From Gerris lacustris (lineage: Eukaryota; Arthropoda; Insecta; Hemiptera; Gerridae): a stretch of DNA of 64,000 nucleotides. A program made the translations under genes and the position numbers. The notes below the pieces were generated by a model. It did not search any database, was not told the origin of the DNA, and worked only from the letters and a program-made list of their open reading frames with translations. This document shows positions 11,028 to 22,876 of the stretch, in pieces; positions within the stretch are counted from its first letter, which is position 1, and each line of letters starts with the position of its first letter. The stretch spans positions 33,003,205-33,067,204 of the forward strand of contig OX578276.1 in NCBI GenBank assembly GCA_951217055.1, in the 5' to 3' direction.

Positions 11028-11132
11028 TAAACAGCTTGGGTTTCCGGTAAAATCCGCGTCACGAAGGGGTTGAAATCCAAGGGATTTCAACCCCTGCTGT
11101 TTACCCCAACAGGAAACCCAAGCTGTTTATCA
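11028..11132. repeat. compact palindromic element (~100 bp)
   Basis: AAACAGCTTGGGTTTCC near 11030 is matched by its exact complement GGAAACCCAAGCTGTTT near 11112. Inside is a second perfect stem: GGGGTTGAAATCC, a short AAG loop, then GGATTTCAACCCC (11076-11104). The flank TCCGTAGGCTTCCGCGGGT is shared in diverged form with the element at 55960-56220, so both belong to one family. Confidence 0.65.
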
Positions 11133-11363
11133 AAGAGTCTAGTTGAAAGAAAGAAGCAAAGAAGAAGAAGTAGATGAATGTATACGAAATAGGTGAGAAA
11201 ATATTAAGTAGTAGACGAAGAAAGGATTAGTAAAGAAAAATGGTCTCTAGTAGTTAGTAGGCTTGTTGTTTTAGTTTATATGTTCGTTGAAGGTGCGTTA
11301 TCTCGTTTACGTATATTTGTGGGTGTTTTAAAAATGAATAGTTAAAAAATGGTTGCTCTAGAA

Positions 11364-11602
11364 GGCACTTCTTTAGATTGCTATTCCCCTTATTAAAAAA
11401 AACAGAGGGGAGTAACAACTTAAATAAGGTGTACGCATGTTCTTCTTTAGACTGTTACTCCCCTTATAAAAATAGAAGTTTGATATTTCTTTGTCCCAAA
11501 GTACATTGAACTAAGCATTTCTTTGTCTTAATAGTTATACAGTCAAAGTTATTATATTCTAAAAAATCATAGGGGAGTAGCAATCTAAAGAAGTACCGTT
11601 TC
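11364..11602. mobile_element. MITE with ~28-bp terminal inverted repeats
   Basis: ACTTCTTTAGATTGCTATTC near 11367 is repeated in inverse form as GGGGAGTAGCAATCTAAAGA near 11572, giving a ~235-bp element with no coding capacity. An internal block TTTGTCCCAAAGTACATTGA also occurs in the larger element at 57348-57806, whose termini have the same layout, so the two are relatives. No clear target-site duplication was found. Confidence 0.55.
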
Positions 11603-13065
11603 GAAAATGTCGAGTCGTGGTCCTTTTCGTAATTATATCATGGATTCGTTAATTGTGATTGGTTCGCTTCCGTCTGTTCTGAAGTACTTCGGCGTAGTTA
11701 GAGTCTGTTCTTTAATACATGTAAGATCGTAAGTGTTCATTGTACAGTTGGTATGTAGTAATAGATACTATAGTGTAATAGATTGAGTCACAATATGGCG
11801 TACATCAAAATGTTATGTATGTAATTGGTGTTATTTTTTCATAAGAACTATCTTATTTATTTATATATCATAAAATATACACAATTTTTATCATCCGGTT
11901 TATCAGTAAATCAGTAACTCTTATTCGTTAAAGATAACAGTAAAAGATTAAATTCTTAATGTATGAAGGAGTTTATGCAATAAGTATAAAATGCATTTTT
12001 TCTATAATATTATACCCGATGATCTTTAAATTTTCCTTTCAGTCTTCATTAAATTTTTTAAAATGTAGTTATTATTATTTATTATAGATTATACGCTTTA
12101 CATAGAAAATAAAGATTTCAAATTAGTGTCTAGCTGAAATTTACTTTAATATTAACGAAGCTACAGAATTTAATCGTAGTGAAAGGTTTGGATTTAATTT
12201 ATTATTTCAATCTTAGAATAAGCCAAGGGGAAAATTAATCTCATCTTCTCCAGCTTCGGGTCTTTCCTCAGTATTGTTTTAATATTGTATCTTATGAGTT
12301 TAGTGATAGAACGGAACAAAGCCATGAAAATTCGTGAAGCGGGAATTCGAAAATGACAAGTTATAATACTTTAGCCGACTTAGAATCCTGGTTTAACCCT
12401 CATCTGGCTAGGAATGTCAAGAGAGCGGTGACTTGAAGTGAAAAGGGATGAGAAAGGAATATCTGGTGCTAAGTCGAGATCTGCCAAGCTCTGTAGATTA
12501 AACATCTGGGCTTCCTCCTTTATACTAACAGTAGATACAGGGCTGAGGCAAGGTCCAGAGCTAACTCAAGGGATATATCGGGGGATAAGTAAAATCCTGC
12601 GGTCGGTGAACTCACAGAGGCAGATAGAACCCTTGCCTCATTCCAATGCCTTTCCATCGACTAGGCAAGATTTATATACCTCACCCATATAACTCAGTGA
12701 CAACATGACCTGTGAACGCTTTGCCTTCACTTGATCCCTTCCAAATTCATCTGCCCTTTTCCAACAATGGTTTGTTCTCTTTAACTAAAACCACCTATTT
12801 ACCTTGCAATATTAACAAACCTTATCGTGTAACTACTTAAATTATACAGGCTCTTATCTCATATAAAAATAAATTCAGAGTTTGTTTTGTAACAGATATC
12901 TTGTTTGTCGAAACACATCTTATAATTTATAAGTCAAAGATGAAATTAAGACTTAATTTTATTTCTTGAATTTAACTATTTCTAAAATACTAACTCATTT
13001 GATCCTCTTGTAGTTAAACTTTTGAAATCTCACCAACAAGCCACGATCTTTAAAAAATTGGATTA
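11603..13065. other. no recognisable gene
   Basis: AT-rich sequence. An 84-codon plus-strand open stretch at 12438-12692 has no recognisable domain. It sits in a less AT-rich patch (12300-12720) that may be an old insertion. Confidence 0.4.
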
Positions 13066-13470
13066 TCAGTTAATCGCTGCGATTTATGAGTCAAAGACCA
13101 ACAGTCCTCGCCATGATTCCTGCTTCTCATGGCCTGGACAACACCTCCCATCCAAGTGAACTCTCTCCGACCAGGAAGAGACCACTCCAAACTCGGCGAG
13201 GCCATCTGTCTTCTTCCATACGTCGAACATGCCCGTGCCATTGCAGGGCCCTAGCTTCTATCCTCTCTATAACATTACACCTTCACGTCCAATCTCTGTC
13301 GTATGACCTCATTCATCGCTCTGCCCAGTCGCGACACTCGACATCTTCTTCTGAGGCCTTCCATCTCCACTCTCCATCGCTAAAATTCTTCCTTTTTGCC
13401 TCTCCTTCAGGGTCCACGCTTCCGCTCTATAAGTCAAGATACTCTCTACTATAGCCGCGTATATTTACCA
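13066..13470 (-). pseudogene. LINE retrotransposon ORF2 C-terminal fragment
   Basis: The minus strand reads, across at least three frames, the region just after the reverse transcriptase domain of non-LTR elements. From about 13461 it reads AIVESILTYRAEAWTLKERQ, then LRRRCRVSRLGRAMNEVIRQ, then RIEARALQWHGHVRRMEEDR WPRRVW, then a Gly/Arg-rich tail ending near 13090. The TYxAEAWTL and WxGHVxRMEExR motifs are characteristic of LINE ORF2 3' ends. At least two frameshifts (one near 13270, one near 13390) and loss of everything upstream show a 5'-truncated, inactive insertion. The clade was not determined. Confidence 0.75.
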
Positions 13471-14535
13471 ATGACGTTCTGTTACCTTAAATTATACAAA
13501 GGTAAGAAATTATAGGAAAATTGGGATGGGCTAGCTAATCGGGAAGGGTATGGGTTCTTTAAAAAAATATCTATTGGGTAGGGATTGTGCCATCAATAAA
13601 AATAAAATCTTATAAAACATACATTTAATAGATGTAGGCTATGCCTAAATTAAAATGACAGAACAGTCTCAAATAAAAGAAAGAGACTTAAGGTTTGTTA
13701 ATAAAATAAAATAAAATTCAAGAGTCCTTTACTGAACAATACTAATAATAAACTGAGAATAGAAATAGTTACTTTAAAGAAAAAAGAATATTTAATAAAT
13801 GAAAAGATATATTCTAACTTTAATAAATAAGAAAAAGATAATTCTAACTTTAATAAAAATAAAGTAAATGTCCATAGTCAACTTAAAAAAATGAAATTAT
13901 AATGAAATTATAATAAAGAGTGTGGGGGGGGGGGGGGGGGACTTTTCAAAGTGATACTCCGCTTACGACGCCGGTGTGTAAGCTTTTTCCAGCCTGGAAA
14001 TCCCTCCTGAAATTCCTCTGATAATCCAATTCTTAAAAATAAACTTAAATTAAATTATTCCTAAAATTATCCTATGTCTTAATTCTAAAGGCTTATCTGA
14101 GTCAAGTAGGAGTCCAGCCGTCGATCAACTGAAGCTTCACTTCACACGAGCGCAGCTGAGGCACAGCACACGAATCACTTCACAGCACTTTTCACTTAAC
14201 TGATTGACTGTGACTGTAAAACTGTCTGTTGTAATCACCACTCAAGTCTTACGCATAAATCAAGAAGACAAAAAGAAAAAAAAGAAAAGAAAAATAGAGC
14301 TTTAACTAAATTATATATAAACAAATGGCACGTTGGGAAAGGAAAGAGTTAGGGAATACAAAACAACATAAGAAAATATAAACCTACATAAATATAACTA
14401 CTCTCTCTCTCTACATAATAAAATTATCTTATATTAACTTGTACAATTATAATCTTGACGTTTCAGTTCATGTCGTTCATAACGATTTTGCAATCTAAGA
14501 GGAGTTTTAAAGTTTAAGTTGGTCTTAAAAACTAT
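13471..14535. other. AT-rich spacer with G homopolymer
   Basis: A G run of about 17 bases lies at 13924-13940, followed by GC-richer sequence (14100-14260) with several CACTTCACA-like short repeats. No gene was recognised. Confidence 0.5.
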
Positions 14536-14539
14536 TTTT

Positions 14540-14960
14540 CTAAATTTTGATGGATGGTACGTTAAAATTAGACCAAAGGGACCAAATTAATTTTAACCCT
14601 CTGCGCCCATTGGTTCCTCTCCTACACTCACAAACACCTAATTATTTTTAAATAAATACTTATTCGATTTTGATGATATTTGGATGGTTTGTTGAAATTA
14701 GCCCACAGATGGCTCCAAATCAATTTCGAAATATATCTTCGCACATTAAATATTGAATAAAAAAAAAAAAAAAATGTGACCCCGGTGGATAATCGAAATA
14801 TGTTCAAAAAGCAATTTTATTTCCCAGTAGGGTCCTAGCTTTTTGGTTACAGAAATATTTTGAAATATATACCATTATAATTTATTTTACACTCAAGGGG
14901 AAATGGCCAGTGATAGGACGCAAGGAAGCTATGTACCAAGCTGGGGACTTTTTATTCTAT
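14540..14960 (+). repeat. family B interspersed repeat, diverged
   Basis: It contains the family B blocks TTTGATGATATTTGGATGGT, AAATTAGCCCACAGATGG and, near 14914-14935, GATAGGACGCAAGGAAGCTA, which is the family B 3' end. It is non-coding. Confidence 0.6.
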
Positions 14961-15988
14961 TTTTTTATTTTATTTTATTTTTTTACCAAAATTTCCTATT
15001 GGCTCTGCTGCCATTGTTTCTTTTTGTATCTTTATGGGAACCGACTGTGTAGGTTCTCAAACACCCTTAATCTATAGTCTGTGTCACGCTTGTTTTTCAA
15101 ACAGGTATCTGGTTTTCCATCACAATTCTGAATTGTGTTGTCTAAAAAGGTTGTTTGAATTGCTGGGGATGTTTACTATCTAGGATTTATAACTTTTTGT
15201 GTCGTTTAGTGAATGATTACATGGTATATTGACATGCCCCATTTTACGAAGAATAAACTTTAAATGAAAGTTTTATCTAAACCGTTCACAACTAAGCAAT
15301 GGGTTGTTAGTTAAAATAGGTTATAGTTTACATGAGATTCTGGTTTACATGAGATTCTTTTGATTCGGTGAAAAATATAGTGTACCTAGAAGAAATGATA
15401 AGACATAACATTTGATTTTTAGAGTGTTGTTTTACTGTCATAGCTCTTTATATTTACCAAGTACGATCATAAAGATTTTGAAATCTAAATGGAGTTTTTA
15501 AAGTTTAACATCCTGGTATCCATAAAATAAATAAGTATCCTTCTGTGATTTTGTGGTTTCTTAAGACTGTATCGCTTAAGGGATGTGACAGCTAATCCAT
15601 TTCATTATGACTTACAAATTATAATTTCCGAATATCTTATTTCTATTGTGATCCCTTGAACGCACAAAAAAGAAATAACAACAATTTTTAAATTAAAAGT
15701 ATCTCAATCTTTAAAATTAAGCCAAAAAAGAAACCACCCTTGGATTGTTACCCTGGACTTTTAAACTCATTAAATTAAAAGAGCCTTATATATAAGGCTT
15801 TTTGGAACGAAGATTGTATTTTTAAAATTTTTTCTTACTCCATCAACAATTTTTGGTTGTTTGGGACTCTAATAAATACAATTTTCATTACTCGAAAGGA
15901 AGTTATGGAAAATTGTTTTCTTACAAAATAATATTTTTATGGGTTTCAAGATCAAAAGTGGAGGCAAGTATTTTTATTGTTCAAAGCC
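14961..15988. other. no recognisable feature
   Basis: AT-rich single-copy-looking sequence with short A and T runs. No motif or coding signal was supported on either strand. Confidence 0.4.
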
Positions 15989-16534
15989 ACTATAGACATG
16001 GGCGTAGCCAGGGGGGGGCAGGGGGGGGCCATGGCCCCCCCCTAGGCCGGCTCAACTCTCAAAAAAAAATACGATTATTATACATATACAGGTTAAAATA
16101 AAAAATAAATAAATAAAAAGTAAAAATAATGCTGTATAATAATAATAATGATATATATATATTATTATTATTATTATTATACAAATTTATTTTATGGCTA
16201 GGGGGTCTTCAGGTAAAAAAATGTAAATCTCGTTTTAGTTGACAAGTTACTACAGCTGTGGCGTGGCTGCACTGGTTTGGTTAGCATTGCTTTGATAAAA
16301 AAGATGCCTATGATAAGAAAAGAAGCTGGACAATAATTATGTTTTCCTTCTCTCAGCCAGTGGCGTACCCAGAGGGGGGGGGGGGGGGGGGGGGGGAGAG
16401 GCACAGGGGGCCCGGGCCTCCCCCAAAGCTAAAGACCTGAAATTTAAGCAATTGCAGTTTCACAGCAGATTTTAAAGTAATAGCGTTGTGATAATAAAAA
16501 AAAAAATAAATAAATATAATAAGTAATTCTATAC

Positions 16535-16915
16535 CTAGTTTTGCCCGACATAGTTTTGTTATTTGGCGTTAAAAACACGTCCCCCCCCCTGCATACTTAA
16601 ATGAAATTTAAGTATGCAATTATGCAGCACATGTTCAAGTAATAGTGTTGTGATAGTCAAATAAATATAATAAGTAATTATATACCTAGTTTTGCCCGAC
16701 ATATTTTTTTTTGGCGTTTAAAAAGACCCCAAAGCCATAGTCCTAAAATTTAAGTATGCAAATAAGTAAGTATTACTTAATAAATAAGTAAATATTACTT
16801 TCTTTTTTTTTTTGTGCAAGCAAGTCAAAAAAATAAAAAATAAGTAATTATAAACCTAGTTTTGCCCGACATATATATATATATATATTTTTTTTTTTTG
16901 GCGTTAAAATAGAAG
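16535..16915 (+). repeat. imperfect tandem units inside the hAT element
   Basis: Three imperfect copies spaced about 140-170 bp share TATACCTAGTTTTGCCCGAC (at about 16530, 16680 and 16850), followed by an ATAT/T tract and GGCGTTAAAA. They indicate local duplication inside the element. Confidence 0.6.
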
Positions 16916-18207
16916 ATGAAGAAGAAGAATTGAAGTAAGTAGTCCTTAATCAGTTTAGGTTAAGGATCTAAATAGGGATGGAGCACTAAGTTACATATAT
17001 CTCCTGGGTAAAAATATGTCGTCTATAGTCTATAGAACTTGGAAAAAAATCTACATAAAATTACGACTGTGCATGGTCAGAACTTTTTAGTGGGACGAAT
17101 TTCTTCCCGACTATTATTATCCATTGTTTATTTTGAATGAAAGGTTACAATATAAAATTTTTAGATCAAGTTTTTAATTAAATATTTTCTTGTGTTAAGG
17201 GTTCTTATTTTAATCTACAGTTTTACTTTAATATATTAATTAAATTTAATTAAAATAGTTCGTAGCAGTCATTAGAATAGTTTTTAATTATTGAATAATT
17301 AATATTAATTAATTTGGAAACTGGTTCAATTGTAGAATAAGATTTTAAAAATTGCAGATACCCGACCTTTCGCCAGGAAGACTATTTTTTGTATTTATTG
17401 ACTGGACTGTTAGATACCCAACTATTTTTATTTGGTTATGGTTTTGCATAAAACTCAGTATGAGTATGGTTCTGCATATTTGATTCTTAAAAAACGATTA
17501 ATTACTATTTATTTAAAATTTAAAATTAGAGATGTAGTAGTTCAGACAATATCTCATTGGAAGCGCTAACGTCGCTTCAAATACTCACTGTCCAATCTTA
17601 ATGTAAACTATTTTACATTAAGAGTAGATTTATAAATTTAAACAGCAAGTTTTCCTTAAAAAAATCTATTTCAAATAAACAATTTTTTCCCCTATAATTA
17701 ATAGTTCTATTGAGTTTTTTTTTTTTAATTAAAATAAATCCTTTTGAAAATATTAATAATGGTACTGTCAGACTCTTGGCATTTTTAAAGAAAACACTTT
17801 TTTGGTTTTACATACACCACACCACACACACACACATATATGTGTGTATATGAGTATACAGGGCTCGATTTGAGGCGGAACGGCGTTCCGGGACCTCTCT
17901 CTCTCTCTGATAAATAAAAAAAAATAATCGGCACTAAGATTCGACTAATCGGCACTAATAATCGAGTCTAAAACTGTTAAAATTTCAAGATAAAAAGAAC
18001 TAGAAAGAATTGTCATCGTGTTCTCAGCTTTGCTAAAAGTTTCAAATGTCTAGCTATTCGGGAAGTTAGTTAGAAATCGAAATAAAAACGTAGTAAAAAT
18101 GCTGTTCTTGAACGTTTATTTTTCAAATTTTTCCCGGGGGAGGACCCCCCTTCTATAGGGGGAGGGGGGGGGGGGGGGGGGGGGTAGAGGGTAGGTTGTA
18201 GTTTAGG

Positions 18208-18315
<108 letters not shown>

Positions 18316-18379
18316 CATATATATCCAAAAAAATTAGCCCCCCCCTAAAGGCAACCCTGGCTACGCCCATGACTATAGA

Positions 18380-18690
18380 TGACCACTAGTGGTGATTTAA
18401 TTTAAGTTGAACACCGCCTATTCTTAGGCACTGTAGATAACCACTAGTGGTGATGTTAGTGAAGTTAAACACCGCCTATTCTTAGGCACTGTAGATGACC
18501 ACTAGTGATGATGTTAGTGAAGTTAAACACCGCCTATTCTTAGGCACTGTAGATACCACTAGTGGTGATGTTAGTGAAGTTAAACACCGCCTATTCTTAG
18601 GCACTGTAGATACCACTAGTGGTGATGTTAGTGAAGTTAAACACCGCCTATTTTTAGGCACTCAAGACGTCAACAACCACTAGATGGTTG
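18380..18690. repeat. 57-58-bp satellite with a 12-bp palindrome in each unit
   Basis: Five units; the GGCACTGTAGAT junctions start at 18427, 18485, 18543 and 18600, with a last one at 18657. Each unit carries ACCACTAGTGGT, a perfect 12-bp palindrome (degenerate in one unit), and the block GTTAAACACCGCCTATTCTT. The duplicated target ACTATAGA of the hAT element resembles the satellite's own ACTGTAGA, so the element landed in the array. A 62-codon open frame here is satellite sequence, not a gene. Confidence 0.85.
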
Positions 18691-19424
18691 AAAGCCGGCT
18701 TTGTATAGTCAGATTATCTTAAGAGGAGTATGTATTTATTCCAATCTAATAAGGGTCTTTGATCGAGTATTTTCAAATCCGAGAATATGTTTTAGTATAA
18801 AATAGACCCATCAAACCACAAATTGTTGGCCTTGTGAAAGGGTATTAAAGTTTTTATTTAATTTTTCCTCTTTGTTTTTGTGGTCTACAAACTTATGAGT
18901 CCTGACGTAACCTTTAAACTGACATTATAATACATAGAGGATATCCAAAAAGTTACGGAACGACAAATTATCTTAGTTGGCTCAAGTTTTGACAAAAAAA
19001 AAAAGAAAAAAAAAAGTTTAATATAAAAATTTTAGAAAAATCTTTTACATGGTAACTACTACGATGTCTCTGAAAAGCCATGTGAAGTGCAACTTTAAAA
19101 TCTTAAATGGGAACTCTCATTTTTTATGGCGTAATCCTATCGTAGAGGTCAAATCAAAATATAAATAATTTTCGTAACAAACCCCTGATTGATGGGCTTC
19201 TAAAGTTCGAATACTACTAGTATTAACCAAGGAGGGGTAAATGCTCCAAGGAAACTACGATTTCCACAATAATTATATGCTATCTAATCTTAACAGCGAT
19301 ACATTAGCCATTAGCCTAACCTTAACAGATCGACTTATTATGTTTTACGGGTTTAGCAAAGACAAGGTTTGCATAACCATTGCACATTCAAATACGTTAT
19401 ATGATATGGAAGTATGAATTATAA
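18691..19424. other. no recognisable feature
   Basis: AT-rich sequence with A-rich tracts near 18995-19015. No gene or repeat boundary was supported. Confidence 0.4.
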
Positions 19425-19660
19425 TGGCACGAAAATTTGGGGTATCATGAGTCAAAAAAGTGGTTTCTAAAAAATGTCTGCCTATCGTCTGTAGACTCTA
19501 GTCCTCTAATATGTCGTCTGTAGTACGTGCAGACGAGTGGAGTCTAAACTACTGGGCCAATTCCGACGAAATGTGGCATACATGTTTAGACAAATCAAAC
19601 CCTGACACAAGTCGAGAAAATAATTTTACCAAATTTAGGGGGTTCTAATAACAAAATTTC
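19425..19660 (+). repeat. family C interspersed repeat (copy 1)
   Basis: Blocks GGCACGAAAATTTGGGG, CTAAACTACTGGGCCAATTC and GGCATACATGTTTAGA align with the sequence immediately right of the 63-bp satellite (48431-48680). A more diverged partial copy lies near 23545-23650. It is non-coding. Confidence 0.65.
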
Positions 19661-20285
19661 ATTTCTTGGCATGAAAATGCGTCAATAAATTTTTCAATAA
19701 TGAATGAAGCTTTCCTCAAAATAGATTCTTTATGTTTGATAAAAAATCGATTTTAAGAAAAACTTTTCGGAGATTTTCTCCAAAATCTCAGGGCTTTTAC
19801 AATAAAAATGTGGGAATGTTTAGTAAGTTTGTTAGGGGCCAATGGCAGATTTAATACTTTCTAATATACCTGGTACATAGAGGAAATTTTATACTGTTGC
19901 AAAAACTTTATTTTTGTAGATTTCGATAAATTTATTTAAAGAATTTAATTAAAGTCCAAAACATTTTATTCTGTTTACCATCCGAATCGACTTGAATACA
20001 TTTCATTTTCATATTCGGTAAGTAGCCTATATATATGCTAAAATCATTATAGATGTTACTTTTCCGAAAAAAATAATCACATTAAATAAATGTTCATTGA
20101 GGAATAGAAAACGTGTTGCTTCAAGCACGGAATGATCATTCTTAAGATAACATTTGTTCACATAATTTAAAATGTTTCTTACAAAATTAGTTTCAGACAT
20201 GAGGGAACAGTTTTTGTCTCGCTTATTTTTGTCGGAACGTTCGTAAACATTTTTTCGAAACACTATACTTTAAAAAGTTGTGATT
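19661..20285. other. no recognisable gene
   Basis: AT-rich sequence. A 78-codon minus-strand open stretch at 20027-20263 has no recognisable motif and is probably chance. Confidence 0.4.
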
Positions 20286-20560
20286 TTGTTATGAAACTTG
20301 GATGGTGAGTCCAAATTAGCCCACTCATGATCCTACATTTATTTTAACTTTCTGAGCATATTTAATATGGAATAACAATTTATGTCACCCTACAATTCAT
20401 TTTTGGCCTTCACTCATTTTTTCATTAAATTAAAATAAATGTGACTTTTCCGGAACGCGAAACAGGTCCAAACAACTTTATTCAATTCCAAGCGTAGCCA
20501 CATTATTATTATTCAAATTTTTTAATATTCACTTTATAAATTTTACCTTATATAAACACT
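20286..20560 (+). repeat. family B repeat fragment
   Basis: It contains GGATGGTGAGTCCAAATTAG, the TCTGAGCATATTTAATATGG block and a downstream AAATGTGACTT block, shared with the copies near 25220-25330 and 62680. Confidence 0.5.
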
Positions 20561-21659
20561 CCTATTTTGAAATGTCTCTTATTATAGTTTAATTTATTCA
20601 CGTGTGGATCATTGTCTATTTGTGTTATACTAAAAGTTCGATTTTATTTCCTTTGTACGTATTTACTTACATTAGTCTTTTTTGCTGTTTCACAGATCTA
20701 TGTTTAGAGAAAAAAATGTAAAGGTTACAGAATAGAATCTTGTATAAAACTTGTTTTTATATTGAAAACTCCCATTTTGCATTGAGTGTTTTACCAATAA
20801 TATTGATGTTATGTACCTTACACGAGACTTGACTGAGGATAAAAAAAAATATTTGTTTGCAAAATATCAGAGCGTGTAAAAGTGAGATAAAAAACTCCTA
20901 TATGTGAGGCGGAGTGAAATGATCTTCTTTTAAATGCAGTAAATAGTTCAACTACCGCATAAAAGGTGAGAGACAGAAGGGAAACAACTCCATGATAAGA
21001 TGGTTAAATCGGTATAAGTGATAAGGTTAAACTAGAGGAAATGCTCTTATCACGTGGAAGTTAACAAGTGAAATCTTATCACCATGGAGGAGAGAAAAGT
21101 GAGAGCGTAGGTCTCTTATGTTAGAGATCCAAACATAATCATCTTTATTCAGGGAGGCTATGGTACGAAAAAAAGCTTGCCATGGAAGCACCGCAACCTT
21201 TAGGTAGAAAATTTTCTCGCATTACCTGCAGGTGTGGGTTATAGCGTATGCTTTGCCTTTGTACAGTAAAAATATAAAAAGCACTTTACTATTTTTTCTA
21301 CCCTTACCTTATTTTAATATTGGAATAAGATTATCCGCTTCCTAGTTAAAGTCTTATTTCTTTAAAAATAGGTTGGTTCTAGTCTGTTGGTTCAAATGTC
21401 ATGGTAATCCTGTTACGGGATATAATTATTATTGTAATGCAGGATAGCTTTATCCTTGACTCCATGATAAAGATGGGTGACCTGATGATGATGATCTGAG
21501 GTAGGAAGACTAGATTTTAGGAATTAATAAGGCAAAGTAACTATTGTGTACATGAGCAGTAATGCCACTTGATTAGGAATAAAGAAAGACGTCTATCCTC
21601 TAAAAGTAACTTTATTGAATAAATGAGCAGTGATGTGTCACTTGATAGTAAAGAAAGAC
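20561..21659. other. no recognisable feature
   Basis: AT-rich sequence. The stretch 20930-21140 has an irregular series of CTTATCAC / GTGATAAG-like short inverted words, but no defined repeat unit. No gene was recognised. Confidence 0.4.
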
Positions 21660-22876
21660 TTTTGGCAAATTTTGACGTAGGTACCATCTAAATTTATTTA
21701 AAAAGGTGTTAAGTAGTTTTTAAGATATTACGGTTGTTTGCAAAAATGTTGACGGATTGAAACACAGACCACTAATGCTTTCTTATATCGAAAACGGATT
21801 TCTGTCAAGGGGTTTTTGAATTGAGCCAAAAGTTTTATTTTTCAAAATTTTGACTGATAATATGTTACAAATATATATATAGAAATTTTAATAATTTAAT
21901 TTTTTATTGCATTTATACATTCATAAGTCGAAATATACTCAAAAAATTCTCTTCCCTCTGTTCCCAACCGTCCTATAATGGCGTTGTGGACCGATATAAT
22001 TTTCCGGAAAAAATGTAGTATACATTTTCGTTATTACCGATAAAAAACATTGTGACTTCCCGGGGGATCGAACCAGGGACCCGTACTCTACTCCCTATTT
22101 TTTTTTTTGCTTCCGAGCTTACCGAAGGTAACGGAAGCTATGTGATCGTTCTGAAGAACTAACAATTTTTAGGTCTCCGATTTCAATAATTCCAAGACAG
22201 AAACCCGTTTTAGACATCAGGGATCATTTTTGGTTCCGTGTATGTCTGTCGGTCTGTCTGTCGGTCGGTCTGTCATTAAATGTTTGCGAACCAACGTATC
22301 TTAAAAACTACACGTCTAATTTTAATGAAATTTGGGTGGTAGGTCATGAGTAGCCCATTGTTGGTCCCATATAAGTGTTAACCTTCTGCGCTCATTTGTT
22401 TTACTTCCACATGCGCACAAACATAAATTAATTTACACCTATAGCTTCAAAAGTACTAATATGATTTGTATGAAACTTTTATAGTTTATCGAAAGTAGCC
22501 TGCAGATAGCCCCAGATTATTTTGAACCGTCTGCGCTGTTGAACTTTTGCTTAGTTGATACTTTAATTCAAGTATAAAATCAAAACAATTTTGACAGATT
22601 AAAAAAAGGGAGGAAACAATTAAACAAATTAAGCTATGTAAATTGTAAATGCATAAAATATAAAATTAATAATGTACGTATAGGATGCGAGGAAGCTATG
22701 TGCCGTACCAATTGGCAGTCTATTTTTACTTTCATATAGAAATAATAAAAAAATAAATAAATATAGGGAAATAATATAATGTTATTTCACAATACAATAA
22801 TGTTTAGGCTTGATAACCTACGAAACCTTAAAATGTACTTGGATGTAAGTACTTCCATGTGATTTTTTTATTAACT
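21660..22876 (-). repeat. solo relative of the 8.3-10.8-kb inverted-repeat unit, split by an insertion
   Basis: Sequence at about 21940-22100 (including TGACTTCCCGGGGGATCGAA) and at 22800-22876 (TGTACTTGGATGTAAGTACT) matches, in the same orientation, the right arm of the 8345-10815 structure. The two parts are contiguous there but are separated here by the family B element at 22109-22740, so that element inserted into an existing copy. Confidence 0.65.
22109..22740 (+). mobile_element. family B (TCTG)n-bearing element, near full length
   Basis: Starts GCTTCCGAGCTTACCGAAGG, has an internal TCTGTCNGTC tract near 22247-22273, conserved blocks ATCTTAAAAACTACACGTCT and TTTTAATGAAATTTGG, and ends with GATGCGAGGAAGCTATGTGC...AATTGGCAGTC. 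It is flanked by two parts of an older repeat (see the 21660-22876 entry), which defines its limits. It is non-coding. The internal microsatellite and family layout resemble Helentron-associated elements. Confidence 0.6.
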
